64,000 nt of DNA, taken from UPXZ01 sp049840795 (lineage in GTDB: Bacteria; Bacteroidota; Bacteroidia; Bacteroidales; Paludibacteraceae). Location of the stretch: positions 33,614-97,613 of the forward strand of contig JASGJK010000005.1 of the NCBI GenBank assembly GCA_049840795.1, read 5' to 3'. A program made the translations under genes and the position numbers. Shown one piece after another: positions 45,720 through 53,553 of this stretch (positions are counted from its first letter, which is position 1; the number at the start of each line of letters is the position of its first letter). A model generated the notes under the pieces. That model was not told the DNA's origin. It worked only from the letters and a program-made list of their open reading frames with translations, and did no database searches.

Positions 45720-45895
45720 GGGTTAACTATTTCGCAATAAATGTTGTAATATCAATATTTCTCATTAATATTGCAAATTTAACATACAACTGAATCTTAC
45801 GCAATAAGTATCCAAAAATATCTACGTGAGTTTTATTTTTCAGTAATAGGTTAAAAATTAATTTCAACTAAGAAATGCAACTTTCAAGAAGAAAA

Positions 45896-45931
45896 AAACA
45901 TCTTTCAGGGCATATGCCCTGAAAGATGTTT
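45896..45931. repeat. 36-bp perfect palindrome inside IS30 left end
   Basis: The half-site AAACATCTTTCAGGGCAT is followed directly by its reverse complement. It lies between the left end and the transposase start at 45959, so incoming transcripts would form a strong hairpin just before the start codon. Confidence 0.85.
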
Positions 45932-45958
45932 AGGAAAAATTTCTTACTTTTAAGTTGT

Positions 45959-46915
45959 ATGAGCAAAAAAGTACATTTAACCCAAGAACAAAGGTACGCA
46001 ATTTCCTGCTTATTAAAGCAAGGTTGCAGCCAAACACAGATTGCAAAGACAATCGGTAAAGATAAATCGGTAATATGCCGGGAGTTGAAACGCAATGCCA
46101 ATCTGAAAGGCAAATACTCCTTCCGGTATGCACAAGATATGGCAGAAGTGCGTAAAGAGCGTATGAAAAAGCCTCGTAAACTGTTGCCCGTAGTGAAAAA
46201 AGAAATCATTACGATGATTCAAGAAGATTTATCGCCACAACAAATTACAGGCAGATTAAAACTTGAAAATAAGCCTTTTGTCAGCCACGAAACCATCTAT
46301 AAAATCATTCGCGTAGATAAGCAGCAAGGCGGGACACTCTACAAACACACCAGACATAAACTCAAACACAGGAAACGTCCGGTGGGTAAAAACATACCCA
46401 TAAAAAATCGAGTTTCCATTGACCTGCGACCACAAATTGTCAATGATAAAGAACGATTTGGAGATTGGGAAATAGATACCATTGTGAGAGAAAACAATCA
46501 GGGAGCTATTGTTACAATGGTAGAAAGAAAAACTGCATTTATGCTTATGGAAAAACTTGAACAGGGGAAAAATGCCAAAGAATTGAGCAAAGTGGTAGTC
46601 AGATTGCTCACCGCCTACAAAGCACAGGTTCATACTATTACCGCAGACAATGGGACAGAGTTCGCAGATCACCAAAACATAGCTAAACAACTGGATACCA
46701 AAGTTTTCTTTACACACCCATATTCCTCTTGGGAAAAAGGATTGATTGAAAACACAAACAAACTCATTAGACAATATATACCAAAACATACAAAATTGGA
46801 CAAACTCAGTAATCAGTATATCAAACAAATACAATACAAAATCAATAACAGACCAAGAGAAAAACTAAATTTCCATTCACCTAAAGAAATATTCTTCCTA
46901 TCTTTGAAAACTTAA
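45959..46915 (+). CDS. IS30-family transposase
   Basis: I start at the ATG at 45959 (MSKKVHLTQEQRYAISCLLK), since the upstream ATG at 45926 lies in a palindrome. The 318-residue protein has an N-terminal helix-turn-helix (GCSQTQIAKTIGKDKSVICREL), a second one, and the rve-type DDE core: FGDWEIDTIVRENNQGAIVT (D), HTITADNGTEFADHQ (D) and SSWEKGLIENTNKLIRQYIP (E). It is complete and lacks any visible lesion, unlike the two IS1595 copies. Confidence 0.92.
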   Translation: MSKKVHLTQEQRYAISCLLKQGCSQTQIAKTIGKDKSVICRELKRNANLKGKYSFRYAQDMAEVRKERMKKPRKLLPVVKKEIITMIQEDLSPQQITGRLKLENKPFVSHETIYKIIRVDKQQGGTLYKHTRHKLKHRKRPVGKNIPIKNRVSIDLRPQIVNDKERFGDWEIDTIVRENNQGAIVTMVERKTAFMLMEKLEQGKNAKELSKVVVRLLTAYKAQVHTITADNGTEFADHQNIAKQLDTKVFFTHPYSSWEKGLIENTNKLIRQYIPKHTKLDKLSNQYIKQIQYKINNRPREKLNFHSPKEIFFLSLKT

Positions 46916-47000
46916 AAAGTTGCATTCACTGGTTGAAACTACGCATCCATTATTTGGAATAATTTTTGTACATTTACGTAAAATATTAAAATCAAATAAG

Positions 47001-47228
47001 ATGGCAAAAGTAGCCGGTATTACTATCGAAAAATCTTACAGAGGCATACCTCGTTATGTTCGTATAGATCTAAAAAAGCATGCAGATATAATTCCTTTTT
47101 TACAGGAAAAAGGAGTTATATCAGAGCCTGACGAATTATACAATAAAAAATTTGTCTCTAAAATACGTAAATCTGAATCGGAAGAATCAGTATCCATAGA
47201 CCTCGAAAAGTATGGAATTAAAATTTAA
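47001..47228 (+). CDS. Putative antitoxin of a YoeB/Txe-type module
   Basis: I use the ATG at 47001 (MAKVAGITIEKSYRGIPRYV), giving 75 residues; a longer frame from 46920 runs back into the IS30 end. The sequence has RIDLKKHADIIPFLQEKGVI and an acidic tail KSESEESVSIDLEKYGIKI that could wrap the toxin. It lacks the YefM/Phd fold. Its 3' end overlaps the toxin start by 17 bp, the usual coupling. Antitoxin identity is inferred from position. Confidence 0.6.
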   Translation: MAKVAGITIEKSYRGIPRYVRIDLKKHADIIPFLQEKGVISEPDELYNKKFVSKIRKSESEESVSIDLEKYGIKI

Positions 47229-47454
47229 ACCAACCGCTGAGGATGATTTAGCTTATTGGTTTAAGAAAAATAAAGCTGTCATTTCTAAAATACAAAAACT
47301 TTTGAAAAGTGTTTTGGATGTTCCATTTCACGGAATAGAAAAACCCGAACTACTGAAAGGTAACCTATCTGGATATTGGAGCCGCCGAATCACTGATGAA
47401 CATCGTATGATTTATATAACAGTACATTCCTTACGAGGTCATTATAAAAAATAA
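47212..47454 (+). CDS. YoeB/Txe-family mRNA interferase toxin
   Basis: The 80-residue protein shows the RelE-superfamily YoeB signature GYWSRRITDEHRMIY near its end, preceded by FKPTAEDDLAYWFKKNKAVISKIQKLL and PFHGIEKPELLKGNL. Family members cut mRNA at the ribosome using E, R and H residues in this region; E-H-R is present. The tail YITVHSLRGHYKK is a few residues shorter than the roughly 85-90 expected, so a small internal loss is possible. It sits between an IS30 element and a palindromic MITE. Confidence 0.8.
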   Translation: MELKFKPTAEDDLAYWFKKNKAVISKIQKLLKSVLDVPFHGIEKPELLKGNLSGYWSRRITDEHRMIYITVHSLRGHYKK

Positions 47455-47455
47455 G

Positions 47456-47672
47456 ATGATTATCCGTAAAACGACCTAAGAATTAATTGCCACGCCTTTT
47501 AAGGCGTGGATCCAATATCCGGAATGAAAATGACTTTAGTCAAAATATATGATTATTTCTATAGATTATAGGATAAATTTGGGATAAAGCCCACAAATTA
47601 CTATTTTGTAATCCACGCCTTAAAAGGCGTGGCAACTGAAGAAATATACTATGTCGCTTTACGGATAATCAT
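47456..47672. mobile_element. MITE-like palindromic element (217 bp)
   Basis: Terminal inverted repeats ATGATTATCCGTAAAACGAC (47456) and its near-complement ending 47672 differ at one or two places. Inside, CCACGCCTTTTAAGGCGTGG (47490-47509, itself a palindrome) and its exact reverse complement at 47613-47632 lie symmetrically around an AT-rich core. No gene is contained. The layout fits a non-autonomous transposable element or REP-like unit. Confidence 0.7.
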
Positions 47673-47682
47673 TAAAAATAAT

Positions 47683-47709
47683 AATGAAAATCATTGTTGT
47701 CCGCTAAAA
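47683..47709. repeat. Copy 1 of a shared AGCGGACAACAAT repeat
   Basis: On the minus strand TTTTAGCGGACAACAATGAT is nearly repeated at 59905-59932 (TTTAAGCGGACAACAATAAT). It probably marks an IS end; both lie beside transposon or decayed DNA. Confidence 0.5.
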
Positions 47710-47728
47710 GCAGGAAATTATTTTCAAG

Positions 47729-47857
47729 TCATTTTACAGGGTTTTTAAATCCGTTTGGTCACCTTAACTCATAAATATAATTCCAGCAATCTTCATCGCT
47801 CTTGAATCGCATCAGGAATTCCTGAAAATCCTTCGGGTAGTTCTCATTATTTATCAT
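47729..47857 (-). pseudogene. Remnant of an IS1595-type transposase N-terminus
   Basis: The minus strand reads MINNENYPKDFQEFLMRFKS then DEDCWNYIYELR, then TGA where transposases have Trp (LRWPNGF), then PNGFKNPVK before a second stop. The pattern is the start of an ISXO2-like transposase different from the two full copies. The downstream catalytic part is absent. Confidence 0.6.
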
Positions 47858-47942
47858 AATGCAAAGTTACATATTTTCACTTGACGGAAAGGGATAGGCA
47901 GTTAGTTTTATATTGAAAATTGAACACAGTAGATAAGACAAG

Positions 47943-48013
47943 AAATATCACTTAAAGATAGTACGGATAGCTGTAAATAAAATCGTCTGTAAAGCTATCT
48001 TTACGTGATATTT
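47943..48013 (-). terminator. Long hairpin after hisF
   Basis: AAATATCAC.TTAAAGATAG (47943-47961) pairs with CTATCTTTA.C.GTGATATTT (47995-48013), a stem of about 18 bp ending at the hisF stop. T-richness on the minus side is modest. Confidence 0.55.
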
Positions 48014-48769
48014 TTATATTCTGACTTCGATATTTTCTTTTTTTAGAAATTGTTTTAGCTCTCTAATCCCTATTTCCTGATAATGAAAAATACTGGCAGC
48101 GAGCGCGGCATCGGCTTTTCCCTCGGTGAAAACATCTACAAAGTGCTGCATTGTGCCTGCGCCTCCACTGGCGATTACCGGAACATTTACAGTCTCTGAG
48201 ATTGCTTTCGTAATATCTAATGCAAAGCCGTCTTTGGTGCCATCGTTGTTCATAGAAGTAAGTAATATCTCACCGGCTCCGAGCGCTACGGCTTGTTTTG
48301 CCCAGTCGAGTGCTTTCAATTCGGTAGGAATTCGTCCTCCGTTGAGAAAAACGTACCAATCGCCGTTTATAAATTTAGTATCGATAGCCAAAACCACGCA
48401 TTGGCTCCCGAAATTATCAGCTAAATATTTAATTAATTGCGGATTACGCACGGCAGATGAATTTACCGAAATTTTATCGGCACCGCAAGCAAGCAGTACC
48501 GAAACATCTTCCACAGAAGAAATTCCACCCCCAACGGTAAACGGAATATTGATGTGTTTGGCAATGCGTGAAACCAATTCTGAAAGCGTTTTTCGTTTTT
48601 CGTGTGTGGCGGTGATGTCTAAAAACACCAGCTCGTCCGCGCCCATTTCGGAATAGCGTTTTCCGAGTTCAATCGGATCGCCAACGTCGGTAATGTTTAC
48701 GAAATTAATTCCTTTAACGGTTTTTCCGTCTTTTACATCCAAGCACGGTATGATTCTTTTTGCCAACAT
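48014..48769 (-). CDS. hisF: Imidazole glycerol phosphate synthase cyclase subunit
   Basis: The 251-residue TIM barrel has the HisF signatures MLAKRIIPCLDVKDGKTVKG (catalytic D11), ELVFLDITATHEKRKT, PFTVGGGISSVEDV, GADKISVNSSAV, VVLAIDTKF (catalytic D at about 130), GEILLTSMNNDGTKDGFALD and PVIASGGAGTMQHFVDVF. With HisH it closes the imidazole ring in histidine synthesis. No other his gene is in the window, so the usual operon partners must lie elsewhere, or hisF stands alone. It is intact. Confidence 0.96.
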   Translation of the reverse strand: MLAKRIIPCLDVKDGKTVKGINFVNITDVGDPIELGKRYSEMGADELVFLDITATHEKRKTLSELVSRIAKHINIPFTVGGGISSVEDVSVLLACGADKISVNSSAVRNPQLIKYLADNFGSQCVVLAIDTKFINGDWYVFLNGGRIPTELKALDWAKQAVALGAGEILLTSMNNDGTKDGFALDITKAISETVNVPVIASGGAGTMQHFVDVFTEGKADAALAASIFHYQEIGIRELKQFLKKENIEVRI

Positions 48770-48842
48770 TTTGCCCCCTAACCCCCTAAAAGGGGAATTG
48801 ATGAATTGAGTATTTAATTATTTAAACCTGAAGAATTGTATT

Positions 48843-50132
48843 TTAAAAATGGAGTGCGATATTGTCTTTTGCAACAACGACATCTTCCATTTTATTAATC
48901 AGATTTTTTTCGAACGGGCGTTGAAGACGCACGTAATTTTCAGTAAATCCGTGCATTATATCGCCCTCTTTTTTTGCTTCCCACAGTACTTTTGACTTTC
49001 GTCCGATTTGCGATTGGTAAAATACTTTCGTTTTTTCGTCCGAAAGACGGTGCAAAGCGTCGCTTCTCCTTCTCCGTTCTTTTATCGGAACAACGTGCTC
49101 AATATCAAGCATTTTAGTGTCGGTTCGTTCAGAGTAGGTGAACACGTGAAGTTGTGAAAAATCGAGTGATTTAATAAATTCAAAACCCTGTTCGAATAGC
49201 TCATCGGTCTCGCCACGCACACCTACAATGGTATCAACACCAATAAAAGCATCGGGAATAATATTTTTTATCGTAGCCAATTTTTCAGCAAAAAGTTCCG
49301 TAGTGTAACGGCGTTTCATCACCGACAGAATTTCATTGGTTCCACCTTGAAGCGGAATATGAAAATGTGGCATAAAATGATTGCTTCGAGCAACAAAACG
49401 GATAATGTCATCGGTAATCAGATTTGGCTCTATAGACGAAATACGATAACGAACTTCCGCCTCTGTTTTATCCAATTCTTTTATCAAATTGAAGAAAGTT
49501 TCGCCCGAGTTTCTTCCAAAATCGCCCGTATTTACACCTGTGAGTACAATTTCTTTTCCTCCGGCAGAGATAATTTCATTGGCAATGGCGGCGGTTTCGG
49601 CAACGCTTCCGCTTCGGCTGTGTCCGCGTGCCAACGGAATGGTGCAATACGTGCAGTAATAATCGCAACCATCCTGAACTTTCAAGAAATATCGCGTGCG
49701 GTCATCGTGCGAATAAGACGGACGAAAGGTTTTTACCTTTAAAATGTCTTCGCGATGGATTTTTTCCGTTTCTTTTTCCTTTAAAAATTGTGGAATATCA
49801 AATTTTTCATTCGCTCCAAGAACCAAATCTACTCCTTCGATAGACAAAATCTCTTCGGGTTTTAATTGGGCATAACAGCCTGTTACTATGATTTTTGCTT
49901 TTGGATGCTGACGGTGCAAACGGTTTATTGCTTGGCGACATTTGTGGTCGGCAGTATCGGTCACGGAGCACGTGTTGATGATGCAAATATCCGCTTCTTC
50001 TCCTGCACGAACCTTGCTAAAACCCTCTTCGGCAAGTTGACGCCCGATGTGTGAAGTTTCAGCAAAATTGAGTTTACAACCCAATGTGTGATACGCTACT
50101 TTTTTATTCTGAAATATATTATTGTCGATCAT
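48843..50132 (-). CDS. mtaB: tRNA threonylcarbamoyladenosine methylthiotransferase MtaB
   Basis: The 429-residue radical-SAM methylthiotransferase has the UPF0004 N-domain (VAYHTLGCKLNFAETSHIGR, NTCSVTDTADHKCRQAINR), the radical SAM cluster motif CxxxCxxC in DGCDYYCTYCTIPLARGHSRS, GGKEIVLTGVNTGDFGR, FHIPLQGGTNEILSVMKRRY and a TRAM C-terminus. The first-domain cysteines and the radical-SAM triad are present. The family adds a methylthio group to t6A37 of tRNAs. It lies 73 bp upstream of hisF on the same strand and is intact. Confidence 0.95.
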   Translation of the reverse strand: MIDNNIFQNKKVAYHTLGCKLNFAETSHIGRQLAEEGFSKVRAGEEADICIINTCSVTDTADHKCRQAINRLHRQHPKAKIIVTGCYAQLKPEEILSIEGVDLVLGANEKFDIPQFLKEKETEKIHREDILKVKTFRPSYSHDDRTRYFLKVQDGCDYYCTYCTIPLARGHSRSGSVAETAAIANEIISAGGKEIVLTGVNTGDFGRNSGETFFNLIKELDKTEAEVRYRISSIEPNLITDDIIRFVARSNHFMPHFHIPLQGGTNEILSVMKRRYTTELFAEKLATIKNIIPDAFIGVDTIVGVRGETDELFEQGFEFIKSLDFSQLHVFTYSERTDTKMLDIEHVVPIKERRRRSDALHRLSDEKTKVFYQSQIGRKSKVLWEAKKEGDIMHGFTENYVRLQRPFEKNLINKMEDVVVAKDNIALHF

Positions 50133-50495
50133 GACCTTGATTTATCTGATTTTGATGATGAAAGGATTTAATCACTTTTTATCTAAAAAACTCTCAACTG
50201 CTCAACCGCTATATTTTGCAAAGGTACGAATAATTCAATTTTTATGAAAACTGATGTGGTTAAGCTGTTTTTTGATTATATTTGCAACCCTATTTTGAAT
50301 TTTAAGTAATTAGAAACAATTAATGATGCATTTTAAACACAGTAGAACACATATAGAACAATCTTAAAAAAACACTTCGTTCACATAGTAAAAGTATCTT
50401 ACGATACTTTTTAGCTTGCTGAATCCCGTCCCGATTTTAGGGATTGTACTATGTGGTGAAAAACATATCAATAATAGTAATTATTATGCACTTAT
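50133..50495. other. Divergent intergenic region holding the structured element
   Basis: There is no gene in this 363-bp gap between divergent mtaB and the nuclease gene. TACCTTTG on the minus strand at 50219-50226 could be the mtaB -7 element. A cloverleaf-like inverted-repeat structure occupies 50382-50455. Confidence 0.55.
50382..50455. other. Candidate three-way-junction RNA or palindromic element
   Basis: CACATAGTA (50382-50390) pairs with TACTATGTG (50447-50455). They enclose hairpin AAAGTATC/GATACTTT (50391-50398 / 50403-50410) and hairpin AATCCC/GGGATT (50422-50427 / 50440-50445). The junction is compact, and the element lies 40 bp before the ATG of the secreted nuclease gene. Confidence 0.5.
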
Positions 50496-52430
50496 ATGAA
50501 AATAAAAATTATCATACTGTTTTCTGTATATATATTACAGCTTTCGGCACAAACGCCTCTTAGTATCCCTGAAATACAGGGTTCCGGTAATGCAAGTTCT
50601 CACAGTGGTAAGTCTGTAAAAACGTCGGGCATTGTTACAGCAAAATACATCGGTACAGGCAAAATCGGCGGTTTCTTTCTTCAGGATGCCTTTGGTGATG
50701 GAAATACAAACACCTCAGACGGAATTTTTGTTTTTACTTCGATTGATAATGTAAATGCCGGAGATAAAATTGAACTTGTGGCTACGGTAAACGAATATAA
50801 TGGCAAAACACAGCTGATAAATCCGGCTTCGATTGTTGTACTGGCTACAAATCAACCTCTACCGGTTACGAAAGTTGTATTCGATCCGGCAACTTTTAGT
50901 TGGGAAAAATACGAAGGGATGTTGCTTGAATTTGATCAGATTCTTTACGTAAACAGTAATAGAAACCTGCAACGGTACGGAGAACTTGAATTGGGAGACA
51001 GAAGAAAGCCATCGCCAACGAATATCACGCTTCCGGGTACCGAAGCTTTTCAGGCACAAGTTAACAGAAACTACTTAACTCCAATTTATTTGGACGATGC
51101 CATTACCACGAGTTATAATTCTCCCATTGTTTTTGCCGATGAAAACGGTACCCGCAGAACCGGAGAACGGGTAAAAAATCTGCAGGCGGTAGTCGATTAT
51201 ACGAATAGTAAATATGTGATTTATCCGGTGTCGTTTCCCATAAACTTTTACGGCAATCCGCGCCCGACTGCTCCGGCAGATTTAGGAAACTATAACCTGA
51301 AAATATGTGGTTTCAATTTAGAATATTATCTGACATCTTCAAATTCATCCGGTATGGGACCTTCTTCGCAAACGGAAATGGAGAATCAGCATACTAAAAT
51401 TGTTGAAGCGCTTAAGGCTATTGATGCAGATATTTACGGACTTGTTGAGATTGAGCAAGGGCAGGATGCACTATCCAAGCTGGCAAGAGCGCTGACCTCA
51501 TCCACCGGGAAAGCTTATTCATTTGTTAACGATGGCGGGAGCGTGAACGGAACCTACACAAAAGCTGCTTATTTGTACCGGTCGGATAAAGTAAGCCCTT
51601 ATTTATCGTTAAAAAGCAACAATTCTCCTCCGATAAACAGAAAAAAACTTCAGGCATTTACACTGAAATCCAATGGAGAAAAATTTGTTTTCAGCATCAA
51701 TCACTTCAAGGCAAAAAGTGGTTGTAGCAGCGCTACGGGAAACGATGCCGATCAGGGCGACGGACAAAGTTGTTACAATGCAACCCGCACGGGTGAAGCA
51801 AACTCGGTGATGCAGTTTATCAATACGAATAAAACGTATTATGGAGATGAAGACGCGCTGGTAATGGGCGACTTAAATGCTTACGCCAAAGAAGATCCCA
51901 TTCGCACCTTTACAAATGCCGGATATGTTGACTTGCATCAGTTCTTTCATCCGGATACTTCGTACAGTTATGTTTATAACGGTGAAGCCGGATATTTGGA
52001 TCACGCCTTGGCTAACGAAAGTATGGCAAAGCAAATTACCGGAGTTTCGGTGTTTCATATCAATGCCGATGAGCCTGCGGTGTTTGAATACAGCGGGTCA
52101 AATTACCAACCGAATATGTATCGCTGTTCGGATCATGATCCGGTGGTGGTGGGCATTTCATTAAAGTTGGTAAACAACACCACCGTCTCTATTTTTGATG
52201 AAAAGGTAAAACTCTATCCATCAGTTACAAGTTCGTATTTTACAATTGAAAATGCCAAAGACGCATACATACAACTATATTCGTTGAGCGGAGTTAAATT
52301 ATACGAAAATCAATTGCAAACCGATAAAGAAACTATCAACGCTAAAGAGATAGGTTTATCTGTTGGCGCTTACATTGTTCGTGTTTTGGGTGAGGGTTCA
52401 ATAGCGAGACGCTTTCTTTTTGTAAAATAA
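50496..52430 (+). CDS. T9SS-secreted endonuclease/exonuclease/phosphatase-family nuclease
   Basis: The 644-residue protein has a signal peptide (MKIKIIILFSVYILQLSAQ) and an OB-fold domain at about residues 30-270 (SGIVTAKYIGTGKIGGFFLQD). The EEP catalytic domain follows at about 270-560: LKICGFNLEYYL, GLVEIEQGQDALSK (metal glutamate), FSINHFKAKSGCSSATG, LVMGDLNAYAKEDPIRTF (catalytic D and N) and YRCSDHDPVVVGISL (terminal DH pair). The end is a T9SS sorting domain (KVKLYPSVTSSYFTIENAKD, GAYIVRVLG). This layout matches ExeM/NucH-like extracellular DNases. It is probably a surface or secreted nuclease for DNA scavenging. It is intact, and a structured element lies upstream. Confidence 0.9.
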   Translation: MKIKIIILFSVYILQLSAQTPLSIPEIQGSGNASSHSGKSVKTSGIVTAKYIGTGKIGGFFLQDAFGDGNTNTSDGIFVFTSIDNVNAGDKIELVATVNEYNGKTQLINPASIVVLATNQPLPVTKVVFDPATFSWEKYEGMLLEFDQILYVNSNRNLQRYGELELGDRRKPSPTNITLPGTEAFQAQVNRNYLTPIYLDDAITTSYNSPIVFADENGTRRTGERVKNLQAVVDYTNSKYVIYPVSFPINFYGNPRPTAPADLGNYNLKICGFNLEYYLTSSNSSGMGPSSQTEMENQHTKIVEALKAIDADIYGLVEIEQGQDALSKLARALTSSTGKAYSFVNDGGSVNGTYTKAAYLYRSDKVSPYLSLKSNNSPPINRKKLQAFTLKSNGEKFVFSINHFKAKSGCSSATGNDADQGDGQSCYNATRTGEANSVMQFINTNKTYYGDEDALVMGDLNAYAKEDPIRTFTNAGYVDLHQFFHPDTSYSYVYNGEAGYLDHALANESMAKQITGVSVFHINADEPAVFEYSGSNYQPNMYRCSDHDPVVVGISLKLVNNTTVSIFDEKVKLYPSVTSSYFTIENAKDAYIQLYSLSGVKLYENQLQTDKETINAKEIGLSVGAYIVRVLGEGSIARRFLFVK

Positions 52431-52443
52431 ATTTCAGATTAGT

Positions 52444-52473
52444 TTGCAGAAATAAAATAATAGCGTATCTTTG
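52444..52473 (+). promoter_or_regulatory. tRNA-Leu promoter
   Basis: TTG (52444-52446), a 19-bp spacer, then TATCTTTG (52466-52473): an exact -33/-7 Bacteroidetes promoter 20 bp before the tRNA. Confidence 0.85.
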
Positions 52474-52492
52474 CACCCGCAAATACGCAATT

Positions 52493-52574
52493 GCGGCTGT
52501 GGCGTAATTGGTAGCCGCGCCAGACTTAGGATCTGGTGCCGAGAGGCGTGGGGGTTCGAGTCCCTTCAGCCGCA
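52493..52574 (+). tRNA. tRNA-Leu (anticodon TAG)
   Basis: The acceptor GCGGCTG pairs with CAGCCGC and the discriminator is A. The anticodon loop CTTAGGA gives TAG (codon CUA). A class II variable arm (TGCCGAGAGGCGT) and a GTTCGAGTC T-loop are present. Confidence 0.95.
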
Positions 52575-52581
52575 CAACAAA

Positions 52582-52616
52582 AAACTCATCAACGTAAAGT
52601 GGATGAGTTTTTTGTT
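52582..52616 (+). terminator. Terminator after tRNA-Leu
   Basis: AAACTCATC (52582-52590) pairs with GATGAGTTT (52602-52610), followed by TTTTG. It also faces the convergent gene ending at 52618. Confidence 0.85.
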
Positions 52617-52617
52617 T

Positions 52618-53355
52618 TTACCAATCAAAGCGTATGGTGTAGGCGTATTCTTTCTCGTTGAAAGTAGGAATCAAAAAACGAGATTTATCCAAATCAATTT
52701 CTATATCATCAAAAAAAATCTCAAACTCATCAGAAAGTTGTAGCAACGATGCCGGAATGTACTCTATTTTTCGTCCATCTTTACATACAATGTCCAAATA
52801 TGCCGGCGAATAAGACGCATTAAGCGTACAGCGAATCTTTTTGATCTTTTTTCCTTCAATGCTGCTTTTGTCTAAAATATCACTTAAAAAAGTGATCGTA
52901 TTTTCGTCCCGAACTAATTTGTATTCAATGTGATGTGATGTTTTTTGATCAAAAGATGTTTTTAACTTCTCTCCCCAAGTGAAATAAATTGATGTGTTCG
53001 CTCCGGCATTTTCAAAAGTAGATTCGGAATAAAAAAATGATTTTTCAGACTGAAAACTTCTATTTATCGTGTGTGGTGAAAAATGAACGTTGTAATTACG
53101 AATACTAAAAAAAGCGTTGTTTATTTCGTGCCTATTATCGTCGTTTACCGAAAGAGAAAAATAAAGATGTTCGTTATCAAATAATTGTGTGAGCATTACT
53201 CCATTGTAAGGGCTTAAGATAACACAATCTTCCTCGGAAGAAAGAATGAAACATTGGTGAATAAATTTGTCCTTCAACGAATTGCTTAGCGGCAGTTTCA
53301 CCTCTTTTCCCTTGAACGAGATAGGGATGCAGCTTAGGTTTTGTATTAGAAACAT
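52618..53355 (-). CDS. Hypothetical protein (245 residues)
   Basis: I do not recognise this protein. It begins MFLIQNLSCIPISFKGKEVK, lacks a signal peptide and is beta-rich (CVILSPYNGVMLTQLFDNEH, SSIEGKKIKKIRCTLNASYS), with an acidic stretch EFEIFFDDIEIDLDKSRFLI near the end. It is convergent with tRNA-Leu and divergent from the NagB-like fusion gene, so it stands alone. Codon use and continuous length suggest a real gene. Confidence 0.6.
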   Translation of the reverse strand: MFLIQNLSCIPISFKGKEVKLPLSNSLKDKFIHQCFILSSEEDCVILSPYNGVMLTQLFDNEHLYFSLSVNDDNRHEINNAFFSIRNYNVHFSPHTINRSFQSEKSFFYSESTFENAGANTSIYFTWGEKLKTSFDQKTSHHIEYKLVRDENTITFLSDILDKSSIEGKKIKKIRCTLNASYSPAYLDIVCKDGRKIEYIPASLLQLSDEFEIFFDDIEIDLDKSRFLIPTFNEKEYAYTIRFDW

Positions 53356-53553
53356 AATCTTTGTCTTTTTGATTTTTTTGCGTAAAAATACAGAAAAAAT
53401 TATGTAACTGCAGAATTTAGAATCAAAATAAATACTTTGTGTTTTTTTTGCTTTACCCTAACAGATTAATTTCTTAAATTTGCGGGAAATTTGTATTTTA
53501 TTAAAAATGAACTCTGAGTTCTTAAAATTGTTTGTTAATTAAAACATTATATC

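Larger units (their letters stand above)
45862..46939 (+). mobile_element. IS30-family insertion sequence (about 1.08 kb)
   Basis: Related inverted ends are seen: TTTCAACTAAGAAATGCAAC at 45862 and, on the other strand from 46939, TTTCAACCAGTGAATGCAAC. The interior encodes an IS30 DDE transposase. A clear target duplication was not found, so the exact boundaries are estimates. Confidence 0.8.

Noticed and set aside
47490..47632. CRISPR array from repeated CCACGCC units
   Set aside because: There are only two copies, inverted relative to each other, with no regular spacers and no cas gene in the window.
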